Of a stretch of DNA of 64,000 bases, positions 11,279-24,700 are shown in pieces. Every line of letters begins with the position of its first letter. Position 1 is the first letter of the stretch. A program made the position numbers and the translations under genes. This stretch comes from Rhipidocladum racemiflorum. Taxonomy: Eukaryota > Streptophyta > Magnoliopsida > Poales > Poaceae. The stretch covers positions 57,769,712 through 57,833,711 of the forward strand of contig CM070576.1 in the NCBI GenBank assembly GCA_036346355.1, read 5' to 3'. Below the pieces are notes generated by a model. It saw only the letters and a list, made by a program, of their open reading frames with translations. It was not told where the DNA came from and made no database searches.

Positions 11279-13944
11279 ACTGGGCGGTGGAATTGCCGCG
11301 GGCGAGCACCAAGATCACGAGAAATTTGGGACGGCTGCGCTGCGCCACAGCGCCAGGCAGGAGCAAGGTTATCGGGATGGAACGAGATAGTGCGAGCCAG
11401 CTTGCAGACGGCAGATCATTCCGTTGGAAGACTCGTCAAACAGGATCCTTTGAGATGCGAAGCGTCCGTCCGTTTGGCCTCTGCACTTTTTTTTTTAATC
11501 TTTCATCTTAGCTCATCTCTCAACGATGAAAGCATCAACAAATCACAGGTATTACCTATCATTTTTCCCTATCACAGTAGCTCATTGGCACTATAGTGGC
11601 TCCCTTCACAACAGCAACTCTCCAACAAGCGGGCAGGTAGGGCATCGTGGTACCCTGTCCTATCAAGCTCAGGTACTATGGTACCTCGTCTACTACTATG
11701 GGTGTGGTGTCTATAATAAAAGAGCACGGTATATGACATGTATCATATGTCGATGCTTACATGGTCGAGAAAAATGATATGTTTACAATTTTATTTGAGA
11801 GAGAACCAAAGAAGAAAAAAGCGTGAAAGGAGATTAAATAGACCAAAGCTTATTTAGATGTAGACACCTATAGGCTGTAGTGCAATACTGTGTATCACTT
11901 CTCGATTAGAGAGTTACTTTTCTAGCCTTTTTCCCCCTTTCTTTTTTTTTTTGTAAATTTGGCTCTTTTTCAGGATGAAAATGCAAATCTAAGGTCACTT
12001 GATTCGTGTGGTGGGAGAGCATTTTGTACCTGCAATATGCATGTTGGAGTAGGTGGCGGCGTAGTGGACGTACTAGGCAACGGGATGCCGGGCACGACCA
12101 CCAAAGATAACGAAATGGGGGAAAAACTAGGCTGGAGCCGTACAGTTGTGCCGCTCATGAAAGAGAGGAGATGCAGGCAGCACGGCCTGTCTCAATTCAT
12201 CTTCCCAAAGGCCCAGGCACAGTCAAAGGCACATCGTGTCATAGTTGTGCTGGTCCAGATTTGATCATGTTGGACGTATAGGATGCTGTCATCGTCGATC
12301 TGTTACCGTTGACGACACAAAGGACGAAGAGCGAGTGTCAATCGGCGACAAAGATTTTGGTACACACAATTATTTTGAGAAAAAAGAACTAAATTTTATT
12401 TATTTATTGGAAAAAAGACATTTGGATTCGGTGCCATCTTCTTCCTCTTCGGTCGCCGCCCCGTCTTCTTCCTCGAGATGGTCGGTGAAGATGGTGGTGC
12501 AGCGCGGGGATGTATATGATGTCGACGTGACCAAAAGATGCTAGATTTTGCGCTGAGGTGGTGAGGGATGATGAAGAGGGGATGATGTGGGACGACGGGG
12601 GAGGTGGCAATGTGGGGATGAAGTAGGAGTGAAGGAGCATGAGAGAAGAGAGAGAAGACAACATAGGTATGAAGAGACGGCAACTGCGCCGGATGGTCAT
12701 GCGAGGAGGTAAAGGGGAGATGTAATATTTGATGATGGGGCTGGCCGCTAAGGTGAGGTAGTTCATGATGAGCTGGGATGTAGATAGGATGTTTTTTACG
12801 AAATGATCGCTTTCATGCCAAATCGACCTAGACACAGCCTAGCTAGTCGTGTTGTGTCGTATCGCCCATTGTGCCGAGTTTTCATACCCATAACAATCCA
12901 TCATTCGTGTTGTGCCATGTTAGGGCAATCATGTCGAGGGCCAAATCAAAAAAGCATGACCCATTGCCTAAATATATTCTTGATGTAGCCGCGATTGAGA
13001 TGTTTGTAACATGGATATTATCCTGGAGCTCCCTTGTTTATGTGTACCGTTGTTCCAATGTGTATTGTTATGCTTCATGTACTCATGTAACCGAAGCTCA
13101 TTATTTTTCATTGTGATCTAGTGTTATCCATGTATCCTCGATTAACTTCATGAGTAAAAGATGACAATTCTTGTCACCATGTTTATGTTGTTGCTGAACC
13201 GACGTTCTTGCCACTGGTATAATCATACGCTATGAGATAGAATTAATTTGGGCATGTCGCAGCAGTAGCATCATTCATCAGATGCTTTGGACACTTGTAT
13301 CAAAATGCATGCGACAAATTGTAAAGAAATTCCAGAAATTTGTATATAAATAGAAAAGAGTAACAAACAAATAGACTTTTAAGTGTTAAAAAACCAGGGG
13401 TATGATGATTTCCCCCCCTTTAAATCCTCACTTTCAGATTTTAGGAGTCAACCTCCTACCAAACACTTCCCTTCGCAGATTCTTTGAGTGGATTATCTGA
13501 TAATGAGGGGCTGAGGGCGGAAAAAAATGAGGAGCGATTCGGTACCAAACAGGCAAACATGCTGTCGCATGCCAAACAAGAAGAGATTTAATAAATCAAG
13601 CAAAAAAAATATCTAAAGTACAAGATACTGCAAAAAAAAAAAAAAGGATATGATGGTGAATGATTGAAATGCTAGCTGTTCATTCATCGACAAGCAGAAG
13701 GCCAGCAAGCCAGCAACTGCAACGCACACAAGTCCGCAACAACACGAACCAATTGGCAAAATCAAATCGACGGGCGCGGGCCGTCACGCGCAAACGCGAA
13801 GGAACGGAGGCACAGAAGATGGTGATGCGTTGGAGTGGAGAGGACGCAGGATTAGGAATAAGGATGAGGCAACAGCTAATCTTCGCCTGTCGTTGGCCCA
13901 AGATCACACGTAAATAATACCCGGAAAAAGAGAAAAGGCCGCAG

Positions 13945-13945
<1 letters not shown>
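11279..13945. other. Intergenic DNA upstream of nicotinamidase
   Basis: No supported gene. The phrase pair near 12830-12970 (GTCGTGTTGTGTCGTATCG ... CCATGTTAGGGCAATCATG, AAAGCATGACCCATTGCC) resembles a decayed grass repeat in which GTGCCGTGTTGGGCC-type words recur. Sequence near 13395-13555 has a CCAAACA...TACCAAACAGG pattern of an old hAT-like MITE. Open frames at 11959-12264 and 12404-12835 are low-complexity and carry no domain that I recognise. Confidence 0.4.
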
Positions 13946-13948
<3 letters not shown>

Positions 13949-13989
<41 letters not shown>

Positions 13990-13996
13990 GAGGAGG
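13949..13996. repeat. (GA)n microsatellite with (GGA)n tail
   Basis: An uninterrupted run of GA dinucleotides of roughly 18 units changes into four GGA units. Likely polymorphic in length. Confidence 0.95.
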
Positions 13997-14212
13997 CTGT
14001 CCCAACTCCCAAGCATGCCCCCAGGCCCCAGCATAGACGATCCCTTTGTGAGCCGGGCCCATTTGAAACCCACTGGGAATAGCCTAACAAGCCGGCCGCT
14101 TAGCGGGGCAATTAGAGAGGATCAAATTAAATGCGAATCAAACTTGGAGGAGTAACGTAACAACCTTGACACCAAACCAACTGAGCACGATACTGCAATT
14201 AGGCATGTAAAC

Positions 14213-14455
14213 CATTGTTTCAGATTCTAGTAAAAACGGAAACAGTTTCAGATTCTTGATAAAAATGTTTCATGTTGGATTCTGTGAATGGGGTGGAATT
14301 GGGTTGAGACCGATTCAATCACAGTGTGAAAAAAGAAGAAACGATTCAAAGAGAATCGTTCCGAGTTTTAGCCCGTTTAGTTGGGTTTCTTCCAGAATCT
14401 AATAGAAGAATCTAATAGAAACGGTCCGGTTCTAAGTTACCAAATGGGGCCTAAG
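14213..14455. mobile_element. hAT-like MITE, family A copy 1
   Basis: Shares blocks in the same order with 26826-27000: GATTCTAGTA..., GGTTGAGACCGATTCA versus GGTTGAGGACGATTCA, AAGAAGAAAC, TTCCGAGTTTTAGCC, GGTTCTAAGTTACCAAA versus GGTTCCAAGTTATCAAA. The ends carry the CCTGTTTGG / CCAAATGGGGCC style of hAT-derived grass MITEs. It has an internal duplication (AGAATCTAATAGAAGAATCTAATAGAA). Target duplication not resolved. Confidence 0.6.
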
Positions 14456-14459
14456 CAAA

Positions 14460-14800
14460 CCTGACCTTCTAAGTTCAAGCTGGGTAGAAGTTCGAGCTGA
14501 GCTCGAATGAATATGAGTTAACGTACAAGCTTGAATCTAGATTCGAGCTCGCATCGGTTTAAGCTCGATTAGATTTGAATTTGGCTAAGTAAAGTCGGTA
14601 ATAATTAATAATTAAATATACACTAATTTTCAACGATAAAAATGCTCAAACTCGAGATTAACTCGAGTAAGCTCGATAAGAGTTAACATGTATTAATATT
14701 TAACAAGTGGTTTGTAAATATTTCAGCCTCATGAGCAATTCGAGCTCGACTCGATAAAACTCGTGAATTTGAGATTAAGTTTGGGCTCAAACAGCTTGTG
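14460..14800. repeat. Repeat rich in GAGCTCGA / CTCGAG words
   Basis: The words AGCTCGA, TTCGAGCT and AACTCGAG recur in both orientations across about 340 bp. Weaker related words appear at 26190-26300. This looks like an old transposable-element fragment; no class can be assigned. Confidence 0.45.
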
Positions 14801-15057
14801 AATATCAAACTTTTTTATAGCCCGAACTGCAGCTGCACAAATCGATTCTTCTAAATTGAACATTAGGTACACCTGAATAGAAATCGGTCACTATAATGGC
14901 ATTTATTAGACATGAACTAATCGCATAAGGATAGATACCCGAATACACAGAATTGACCGTCACAAATGCTCGTAACTGCAGATAACAACCAACTACCACA
15001 AGGAATCGAAGTTTTCAAAGCGTCAAAGTGATGCACAAAAGCATGGAAATGGAGATA

Positions 15058-15318
15058 CCCCTCCCTCCAAGTTTACAATGTGTATTTTTAGATAATATTA
15101 TTCATGAATATAAGACGCATTTTATATTATAATAAAAAAATTAGTGTAATATTTCTTTTATATCCTTAATAAATATTTAAATTTACTTAATATTATTTAA
15201 TACATGTATTAAATATGGTACTTAAATATAATAATTAAATATAATTTAATTATTTTTAATATTTAATTGATCTGTATAAAAACGAAAAAGAATACTCCAG
15301 CAAAATGGACGGAGGGAG
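15058..15318. mobile_element. Stowaway (Tc1/mariner) MITE
   Basis: Terminal repeats CCCCTCCCTCC on the left and GGACGGAGGGAG on the right, flanked by TA on both sides (15056-15057, 15319-15320). The interior is AT-rich, non-coding and 261 bp long, as usual for Stowaway. It lies about 300 bp upstream of the TATA box of the transporter gene. Confidence 0.75.
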
Positions 15319-15615
15319 TAGATAAGAGAGTCAGATAAACCGGTGCATGAATCTGGTCACGGTCCCGGCCCGCTTTACCCCACGCCTCCACTAGCGCCTG
15401 TCCTGTCCCCCTTCTCTTTCTCCCGTCCAACGCTCGGAGCCGAGTGAGCACGAGGAGGTAGCCGTGGAGGTGGGAGAGAATCTGAATCTCCCAGCAGCTA
15501 AGCATTCGTGCTCCCGTAGCCTTCCCCCATCGCCTCGCCTTCCCCTACCGGCCAAAACGCCGTTGCGTCGTCGCTTGCCTGCCTCCTCGCCTCTACCGAA
15601 TGAATATTCATCACC

Positions 15616-15620
15616 TATAA
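15616..15620 (+). promoter_or_regulatory. TATA box of the spinster-type gene
   Basis: The sequence CACCTATAAAGCCC lies about 145 bp upstream of the start codon, in an otherwise GC-rich stretch. If transcription starts about 30 bp downstream, the leader is about 115 nt. Confidence 0.6.
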
Positions 15621-15692
15621 AGCCCAGCACCCCGGCCCCGTATCATCCGTTTCCTGTTTTCCCCGTTTCGTGACAGGAATAATAATAGCCCC

Positions 15693-15737
15693 ATGAGAGA
15701 TTTAGAATCCCGGTACGAGACGTTTTCCAACCGATAA
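15693..15737 (+). promoter_or_regulatory. Short upstream ORF in the leader of the spinster-type gene
   Basis: ATG to TAA, 14 codons (MRDLESRYETFSNR), ending 25 bases before the main ATG at 15763. It sits downstream of the TATA box and so should be in the mRNA. The ATG context (CCCCATGA) is moderate. It could lower translation of the transporter; peptide conservation is unknown. Confidence 0.5.
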
Positions 15738-15762
15738 TAAGTCAAAATTCCCGCATATTTTT

Positions 15763-18700
15763 ATGGGCGGATCCGACGCGACCCCCGCAAGCGACGTGGT
15801 GGTGGTTGTGGGAGCCCCCGTCGACGGCTCTGCTTCCGACCCCCTCCCTCCTCCTCCGCCTCCGGCCGAGAAGGCGGCGGTGGCGGAGGCTAAGCGGGAG
15901 CCCTCGGAGGCAGCGGTGGAGGCTAAGCAGGAGGAGGCGGCAGCGGGGGTGCAGGCCATGGCGGTCACCGTGGTGCGAGACGTCGAGACTGGCCGGGACA
16001 CGAGCACGAGCGGCGCCGCGGAGAAGCCTTCGTGGTTCACCCCTAGGAGGTACTGCTAACCCGGTTGATGGGCATCCTCGGGGTGGAGGTTTGAGCTATT
16101 TGGTTGCACGGGGTTTTGGCGGAGCTCTGGGACTGTGTTGATCCCAAACTGAGGGCGATTCGGTGGTTTGGCTTGGCGAATCTGGGTTCTCGCGAGCTCC
16201 AGTTGGACGCGCTGGGCGATGGCTTGCGTTGCGATGATTGCGAGCTATCGAGTTGCTGCTAAGCATTGGTTTGAATTGTGTTTGAACTTGGAGTTTTTGG
16301 CGATGTCAGCTTTAGTTGCTTGATAACAAATCGTTGGGCATATGTGGTATGAGATTCCATTACTTCAGTCGAAGTTTTCTCGCCAGTCTCTGGTTGTTCC
16401 ATTCGTGACTCGGAGTTTTCGAATTTTTGTGTTTCTCCTCGTCGGTTTGGTATGGATCTGCGTTATGTACAAGTTTTGTGTTGGCTTGATGCAATTTGAG
16501 GTGGTCTAGAAGGTACTTTTTTTTTTGTGTGTGTGTGTTATTTGGTACCAGTCGTCAAACCCTTTTTCTACCAACATAGGTTAAACTAGTTTGTTGTGCA
16601 TTCAAATTGGATGGGGGGTATGTCTAGCTTCTCTTAGGTGTGATCATCTGTTGCCTCTGTTTTCTCTGTATTTTGTATTTCGTTTGGTGCTGAGCGTGAT
16701 GTGGACCTCAATGTTGGCGAGATGGATGCCGGAGGGTTGGAGATTTGGTTGTTCTTCTGTTGTATGAGCTTCTGATGAAACTGAGTTTCTGCTTTACAGT
16801 CACAGAATCACAGTTGATCTTGTTAGTATGCTCACTATGCCTCTGAATTTTTACTCAAGCTTTAAGCCTCTTCAATGTGGATTTAGAAGGAGATGGAGTA
16901 GGAGGGATGGTGATGAACTTCGCTACTGCTAATAATTCCAAGTTGTGTAGTCTTGAGTTCAAACTTGTTCTTTATGCAGATCGCATTAGTAGTTTAGTAC
17001 ATCGTGTGTTCAGTATGCCTCTTAATTTTACCCATTATCTGAATTTAGACAAGAATTTCATGTTATGTGCTCTTGGGTTCAGAAATTGTAATTTATGCAG
17101 ATTGCGTTAGTGTGCCATATTCTTTGTTTGTAAATTTTCAAGTTATCTTTTCTCATTGTATTTGAGGAGTCCATCTATGTATTTCCCACTTGAGTTAATT
17201 ATTTTTTGTGGCTGCAGATTACTTGTGATGTTCTGCGTCATTAACATGCTAAACTATGTTGACCGGGGAGTAATAGCAAGCAATGGTGTCAATGGTAGCC
17301 GCAAAAGTTGTTCTGGTGGCACATGCACCTCAGGTTCTGGAATTCAGTAAGTTCCACGGTTCCACCAGAAACTTTTGTACCAAATTGATATTCTTTTAAT
17401 CTTAATATACTTGCAGCATGTCTTGTCTATTTTATCTCATAAAATGAGTGATCAGATCAGGGAATAGGCTCTTATTCTTTGCAAATTTGCAAGCTGTTAT
17501 ATACACAGCAAATTGATTCATGTGCAGTTTCTTTTGCAAGATCTTCTCCTCCTTTTGTGTTTGCTTTCTAGCCTGTTGGCTCCGGTTTGTCTTCATTTTT
17601 AAAATTTATCATAAATCAACACTAATGTATCATCTTAAGTAGCGATAATGTTGGTCATAATATCTTTTGTTTACTCTTGACTGGCCTTACAATTCCATGT
17701 TCTCTACAGGGGTGACTTCAATCTAGACAATTTTGAAGATGGTGTATTGTCTTCAGCATTTATGGTTGGGTTGTTAGTGGCTTCGCCGATATTTGCATCA
17801 TTGGCAAAAATGTTAGTTTCATGTGGGTTCTTTTATTTTATTCTTATCCCAATATTGCTCATCCTAGTAGAAAAAAAATATACTACAGGTGGACAAGCAC
17901 TCTTCAAAGAACAATACATACTGCATATAATTTTTTTAAAAAAATTATGATGTGACGGAGGTTAATGCAACTTTCAATGCTGTCCAGCCTTTCAGAGTTT
18001 TTTTTTGGGCACGTGACAGGCTGTCTCTCCTTGCAGGTACAATCCTTTCAGGCTTATTGGTGTCGGATTGTTAGTCTGGACTATTGCAACAGCTGGTTGT
18101 GGGTGCTCGTTTGATTTCTGGTCAATTACTATATGTCGCATGTAAGTGTTTTGTCATTGCGAGTGATCTGTTGATGTTTTAGATCTGTGTTATTTTTTAA
18201 AAAGATGTCATTCTTCTAATCGCATGATCAATTCTCCAACACATTGTTACTTAGGTTAGTTGGCGTTGGTGAGGCTTCATTTATAAGTCTTGCTGCTCCA
18301 TTCATCGATGACAATGCACCAGCAGCACAGGTTCTGTTATTCTTATAATACATTTAGATTGCTTTACCCTAATCATTATGGTTAAGTATTCTTCTGGGAA
18401 ATAATCTTCATCTTTTTGCATATAAGGCCCTGTTTGGCAGAGCTCCAGATCCCAGCTCCACCTCAGATCTGAAATTTGTAGGTTAAAATAAAGTGAATTA
18501 AGTTTATATTTTTATTCTAAAATGTAAGCAAGATAACCCATCTAAACATTCTTAATATACCTACAGCCCTAGCTTCACAGATTTTGTGTAGCTAGGAATA
18601 CCCAGCTCTGCCAAACACTCCCTAAGTATTATTCGCTCTTGGAATAGTTTTGTGCTAGCTTACAGCGCGCGCGCATACACACACACATATATATATACTA

Positions 18701-21700
18701 GTTATATGCCCGTACGTTGCTACGAAAAACAAAATTGATAACGAAAAATAAATATTAAAAAATAAAAAATACTATTTCATAAGATCAAACATCTATCTTT
18801 AACGCTTCGTTTCTTGCAAAAGCTGGCTAATTAAAGCAACGCTTCGTTTCTTGCATAGGGCAATTAAGTAGGGCAATTAAGCAGGGCAATTAATGCATCG
18901 CTTCGTTTCTTACGTAGGGCAATTAAGTAGGGCAATTAAGCAGGACAATTAATGTGACGTGGGAAGAAACTCTCACTTTATATAGTAGAGATATATACAT
19001 ATATAAGAAGGATATATATGATTTTACTTGGGATCATTGTCTATCGAAAAGGACCCATGTAATACATGCATAATTCAAAATATGCTTTTTTTAATAGACC
19101 AATACGGCATATAAAGATCATCAGATCAAGAACTAAAATGTGTCACTGTATTTATCTAACTTCTTTATTTTAAAGAATTCTTTAGTAGTTGCTTCTAGAT
19201 GTTGAATTAGCGTTGAATTGCTCTTTGAATACACATTCATTGAGCTATGCTGTAGTATGTTTTTTTTAGAAGATAATGCTGTAGTATGTTTTCATGGGAG
19301 GTTTTGCTTTTAATAATGCTGTTGTTTATAATCTCTCATGTTCTATGTCAGTCAACAACTTACCTTGCTACTAATTATGTTGCCAGAAAACAGCATGGCT
19401 TGCTATGTTCTACATGTGTATACCCACTGGGATAGCACTGGGCTATGTTTATGGTGGGCTGGTACGCCTTATGCTACACTCTGTTTTTCTTCTTTTTAGT
19501 TTTGTGTCAAGTTATACAGTTTGAGTAACAAGTGCATCTTCAGTATAATGTCCTTATCATATGTTCTCTCGTTCAAAATTTCGTTGCATCTCATCAGGTT
19601 GGGAATAATCTGCACTGGCGTGCTGCTTTCTGGGGAGAGTCGATTTTGATGCTTCCTTTTGTTATTCTGGGCTTTGTAGTAAAGCCACTAGATCTCAAAG
19701 GTGTGACTTTGTTTTATGTATGATTTTGGTTACCTGAGTAGACAACACTGCTATTTATATAGCACTAACAGTATTTGGGTACTCTGATCCTCATTTTCTT
19801 CCATCTTTTTTTTTGTGCGGTGACTTTGTTTACCAGGATTTACTCACAAAGAGTATGGCCCAGTGCTCATTCCAGAGCTTCAAGATGAGACAAGTATGCC
19901 CTTTTATCAGTTTTTATTTGATGTGCTCATGTCTTTTCCCTTCAATTAGTTTGGTCCAAGGAAGATTTTTTACGCTGTGTCTGTCTTCAGAAGCGCTTCA
20001 ATGCTCTCCCAAGAATGAGAAGTGCAATTTTTAAGCAAACTGAGAGCTTGGTTTACAACCATACACTACACTAACACTTGTGCTATAAAATTTGTGCAAT
20101 TTTGCTATTGGGAGAGCATAGAAGCACTACTCATTCTCCATTCTATTCTGATTTGAAGAACTGATTGCTTCTATATATTGATTCACTAACAGGAGCAAAA
20201 ATCACTTCAATAACATCTGTGAAATTCAATTTCCTCTGCATTCTTGATTGCTTGTATTTCAATGCATGTTTTGTTAAACTAAAAAAATAAAATTGTATTA
20301 CAGTGCTGATTCTACGATTAGTTGAATAATGATAAAACTGGCTTGACATTCATAAGGGCCTTAAACATTTTCATAGGAAAATTAACATAATGATAAAAAC
20401 TGATGTTTTGCTCAACATGGTGACTTGTTTTGACTTTCCTTAATTTTGAGATGCAAAATAACAGCTAAGTTTTTCTAGGGAACAAAAAAGTAACTAAGCT
20501 ACGATTTTGTGTCCTGGATAACCTCGTTAATTTGCTTAGAGCTTGTTTGTTACTTTATTTGAAATGTTTAGATACAGCATCATGCTGAGTTGAGGTTGCC
20601 TCCTCTTGGCTTCTGGGTTGTGTAACTTTTGCAGAAGCTCAAGCATGGTAAACACACCCTTATTTAATTACTCATTTATTTCTTTCCATATATGCAAGAT
20701 AATAATGGGGCAAAGCAGGTTGTGCCTGCTGGAATTGATGACCTGGCAGAAAAGGTTCCGCAAAAGTTTTCGTTGTAAGCACCTCCTTCCTGAAATCTTG
20801 TTTTCTTTGCTTGTTAATCATTGTCTTATTTCAGATATGTATTACCTTTATGTAATGTATTTCTATACTTTATACAATACTTTTTCTCTGTTGTTCATGT
20901 GGATAAAAATTAAATGCTGTAGTTAATTGATATATTGACCTGTTGGGTCCCTTCTGTAGCAAATAGATAAGCTTTGTCATTTTCTAGAATTCTTCTGAAC
21001 ATTTCTCATTTTAATCCTGCAGCTCCAGTTTTGGGAAGAAAGTTATGACTGAAATTGGTCACTTTGGGAAAGATATGAAAGAACTGCTACAAGAGAAAGT
21101 ATATGTCATCAATGTCTTAGGTCAGATCTCCTTTCGTATGTCCTACAATTTTTTAATCTCTGTTATGTAAATTGAGTTGGTCTGTTTTTAGTGCCCTTCA
21201 GGAAAATTGAAATCTAAGTTTGATTGTGCGCTTTTTTTGTTGAATTCAACATAAGGCTTTTAAATTCTCTTAGTTTAACTCTGTTGTTGTGATGTAGAAA
21301 CTCAACTTTGTTTTAGTGGATTATACATCATACCTGAATATTGGACAAGAAGATTTTCCATATACAGAATACATGTAAATATAGTTAGAACAACTTATTA
21401 TTTGTTCCATTTTTTTTTCTCACTTCACTACTTCAGTTAAGTTCAATCAGTTCAACTCTTTTTTCCTCATCAGATTTGGGATAAAAATGTTGCTCTGAAT
21501 CCATAGGGTAAACAAGCCAATCGTAATAGTCACATCCTCAGTTTTCTACCCAAAATTATTGTAATTTGCAGTTTGGCACTAATCATCTAATATCCTAATT
21601 TTGCAACATAACTATCTTGCGAGAAGCATTCAAGTGCCTGGACTCCTCTTGTGCTTAGCTTAGCTCCATTTTGTTTATAAGAGCAAATAACGAAGCCAGC

Positions 21701-24700
21701 AACTTTTTTGACAAAAAAGAAATGATTTGCTAAACGATTCCTAGCAAGGCAAGGATGTGATGGCTGTAGACTCTTCATTTGTCAAAATAAAGGGCAATAA
21801 GGGTTCTCAGGTGGTACACTGCTTTGGAAATGAACCAAATAGATGTCTTTCACATCAAAATTTGATGTTTGAAATGATACTTCTGAAATAAATTTCATAT
21901 TCAAATTTCTTATGAAATATATTCTGTTTGGGATTGGAGTTCATTTCCTGTGCTATTCCAGGTTACATTGCCTATAACTTTGTCATTGGTGCCTATTCCT
22001 ACTGGGGCCCTAAGGCTGGTCAGGATATCTACAATATGGTATTTCCTTGTAATCTTTTACTGATGTATAGTGCAATATATTCTGGCAAATAGTTATTTGA
22101 CTATTAATTTTTGTTTGATCACCTCTTTTCTGTAGATGTGTGACCGTTGTACTTCTATATGTTATATTTAAAAAAGTCCATTCTGTTTGGCGTCTGTACA
22201 AAGTTCTAGTGTAGTGTAGCAATAGGATAGACCTACCACAATACTTTATATTATCACACTCTAATACATTCTATTCGACTTTCACTGGGTAACTTTTCTC
22301 ATTACACTTCGTTGTACCAGGCCAGTGCAGACCTAATGTTTGGCGGAATAACAATAGTGTGTGGAATTTTTGGAACTCTAGCAGGGGGTTTCATCCTTGA
22401 CAAGATAGAGTCTACAATCTCTAATTCTTTTAAGGTAAGAAGCAACTTTATGAAGTAATATATGTATTTAACTGTCTGCCTTTTGACATTATATGTTGAA
22501 AAAGAACCAGCTTTTGTCCAACTGAAAGGGAAATTTGTTGAACAGCTTGGTTGGTTTGTGATTGTTGTGTTACAGACTGTTATGTCAGCACAAACATTCG
22601 TCATCCCCTTAGTTTATGCTTTGGCATTGGTTTTTCATTAGTAGGCCAGACTGCTAACCCCCAGATATTTGTGTTTTGTCTTTGTTTGATAACCAAATGT
22701 AATTATTAGTTCATGTGTTGTTCCCTTTGGACATGTACCTAGGTTTGGTGCTTTTGATTGCTTGCTTTGTCATCTTTTGTTATTTGGCATAGCTATTCTA
22801 GTACCATAAGTATGCATGGTAAATTTTCCTGTTTCCAGACCAGCCAGCAGGATATTGAACATAGGTGTATTAGTATCTACTGAGTAGTATATGAATGTTA
22901 TGGTAAATATAAGTTTGGAGCAATGAAGCTGAAGGAAGTTGTTTCATTTGCTGCTTACTACCGTCATAACAGCTGGAGTTATGTTTTGCTTACTTCTGTT
23001 CACAAGAATTCTTTTTTTCTGCAGATTCTTTCTGGTGGGACTTTTCTAGGGGCAATATTTTGTTTCAGCGCCTTTTGTTTCAAGAGCCTTTATGGATTCA
23101 TACCCTTCTTTTCGGTTGGGGAGCTTTTGGTTTTTGCAACTCAGGTAAATTACGTTATTCAGCTCAATATTTTCATATCATTTTAAATTATGGCTTTTAT
23201 TACCTAGCTGAGTTCTGTATTTATTATTGCTGATTTAGGAACACAAATAAATGTTATCGAAAATTACATTTTCTTGTTCATCTTGGTCACCACTTCCCAA
23301 GATCTTTGTATTGAAATTTGAAAGTAACTCTGGCTTCCGTGGGTATTGGATGCAATCATGCAACAAGAACAGCTTTTTTTTTAATGCAAACTTGCTCCTA
23401 TCTTTATGTGCTTCTCAATTCTCATGCCTATAAGCATTTCAATGTATGGTAAATGCACGCATGTACCTAGTTAAATTCTGCACATATACTTATCTTTTTA
23501 CTTGCAGGCACCAGTAAACTACATATGCCTTCATTGCGTGAAACCAAATTTGCGGCCATTGTCAATGGCCATGTCCACTGTTTCAATCCATATATTTGGT
23601 GATGTGCCTTCTTCACCTCTTGTTGGGCTTCTTCAGGTACTTGTTCTATGTGTTTGTTAACATTGTATTATAATAAAAAAAAAAACGAATTGCTCGTTTT
23701 CCCACTGCATAACCAAAATACTGAAATAGATCCATTTTTTCATTTTAAATGAGATTGGCCCTTGTATTGCGAATATTCTGTTACATGAATTGTTGTCATA
23801 ATGGATGCATTATAGCATTTGAATTGCATCCAACACCACCTGGATGGTGATACTTTGAGTATTGCTGCATTGTAGTTTCATAGCTTATGGTTTTACTGTT
23901 TGAACTCCGATGCAGGACAAAATCAATAACTGGAGAGCAACAGCGCTTACATTGACATCCGTCCTCTTCATTGCAGCTGTATTTTGGTTTGTTGGTACGA
24001 TCACTTAGTATAATAGTTAATCTCATAAAGTCTAGGCTCTGTGCCTGTTTTCGCATACTGATTAAAACTCTACATGAATCGTGCGGTCATGCCACTCTAG
24101 GAGCATCGTGTTGTTTCAACCACTCAATCTTGCTACAAGCCAAATGCATGCTTACTTTGAAACTAAACATTCATTGCCAGAGCCACTACTATGCCTTAAA
24201 GCATGTGTAGATTGAATATGCAACCTAAAAAAAAATAGCCCCCTTCTGTAGGAAATCTTTTAGCCGTGTTACCGCCAATTAGGGATGCAAATGGGCCGGC
24301 CAAAGGGTCTTCTTTGACCCTTTCTAGTTTATTTGTTTGCACTAAAAACTTAATTTTTAGTCCACCTTTTAAGTTTTAGTGCAAACAAATGAACTAGAGT
24401 GGGTCAAAGATGACCCTTGGGCCGGCCCATTTGCATCCCTACCGCCAATAGAAGAGTTCTTATTGAGTCCAGTTGAATTCAGTCACAGATTATGGGCAAG
24501 GATGATGTACTCGGCAAATTCAGTGCATAGAAGTCCTTTCCCCAGGGGTGCAGTAATTAATGTCCATTGTTTCTTTACTAGAACTAAATGAACAGAAGCG
24601 TATAATTAGTGCAAGAATTCTGTATCAGCTGACAACGATTCCCCCGTTGGACGTCCAGAACTAATCAGTACCGCATTGTGTTGTGGATTTGTTACACTTA

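Noticed and set aside
10622..11596. Long plus-strand frame over the nicotinamidase gene
   Set aside because: Opposite-strand shadow of a GC-rich gene with clear isochorismatase motifs on the minus strand.
20635..20647. Possible 13-nt micro-exon of the transporter gene (AAGCTCAAGCATG)
   Set aside because: It has an acceptor-like and a donor-like edge, but including it would shift the frame into a stop. Joining the exon at 19893 directly to 20699 keeps the frame and reads DETNNNGAKQ.
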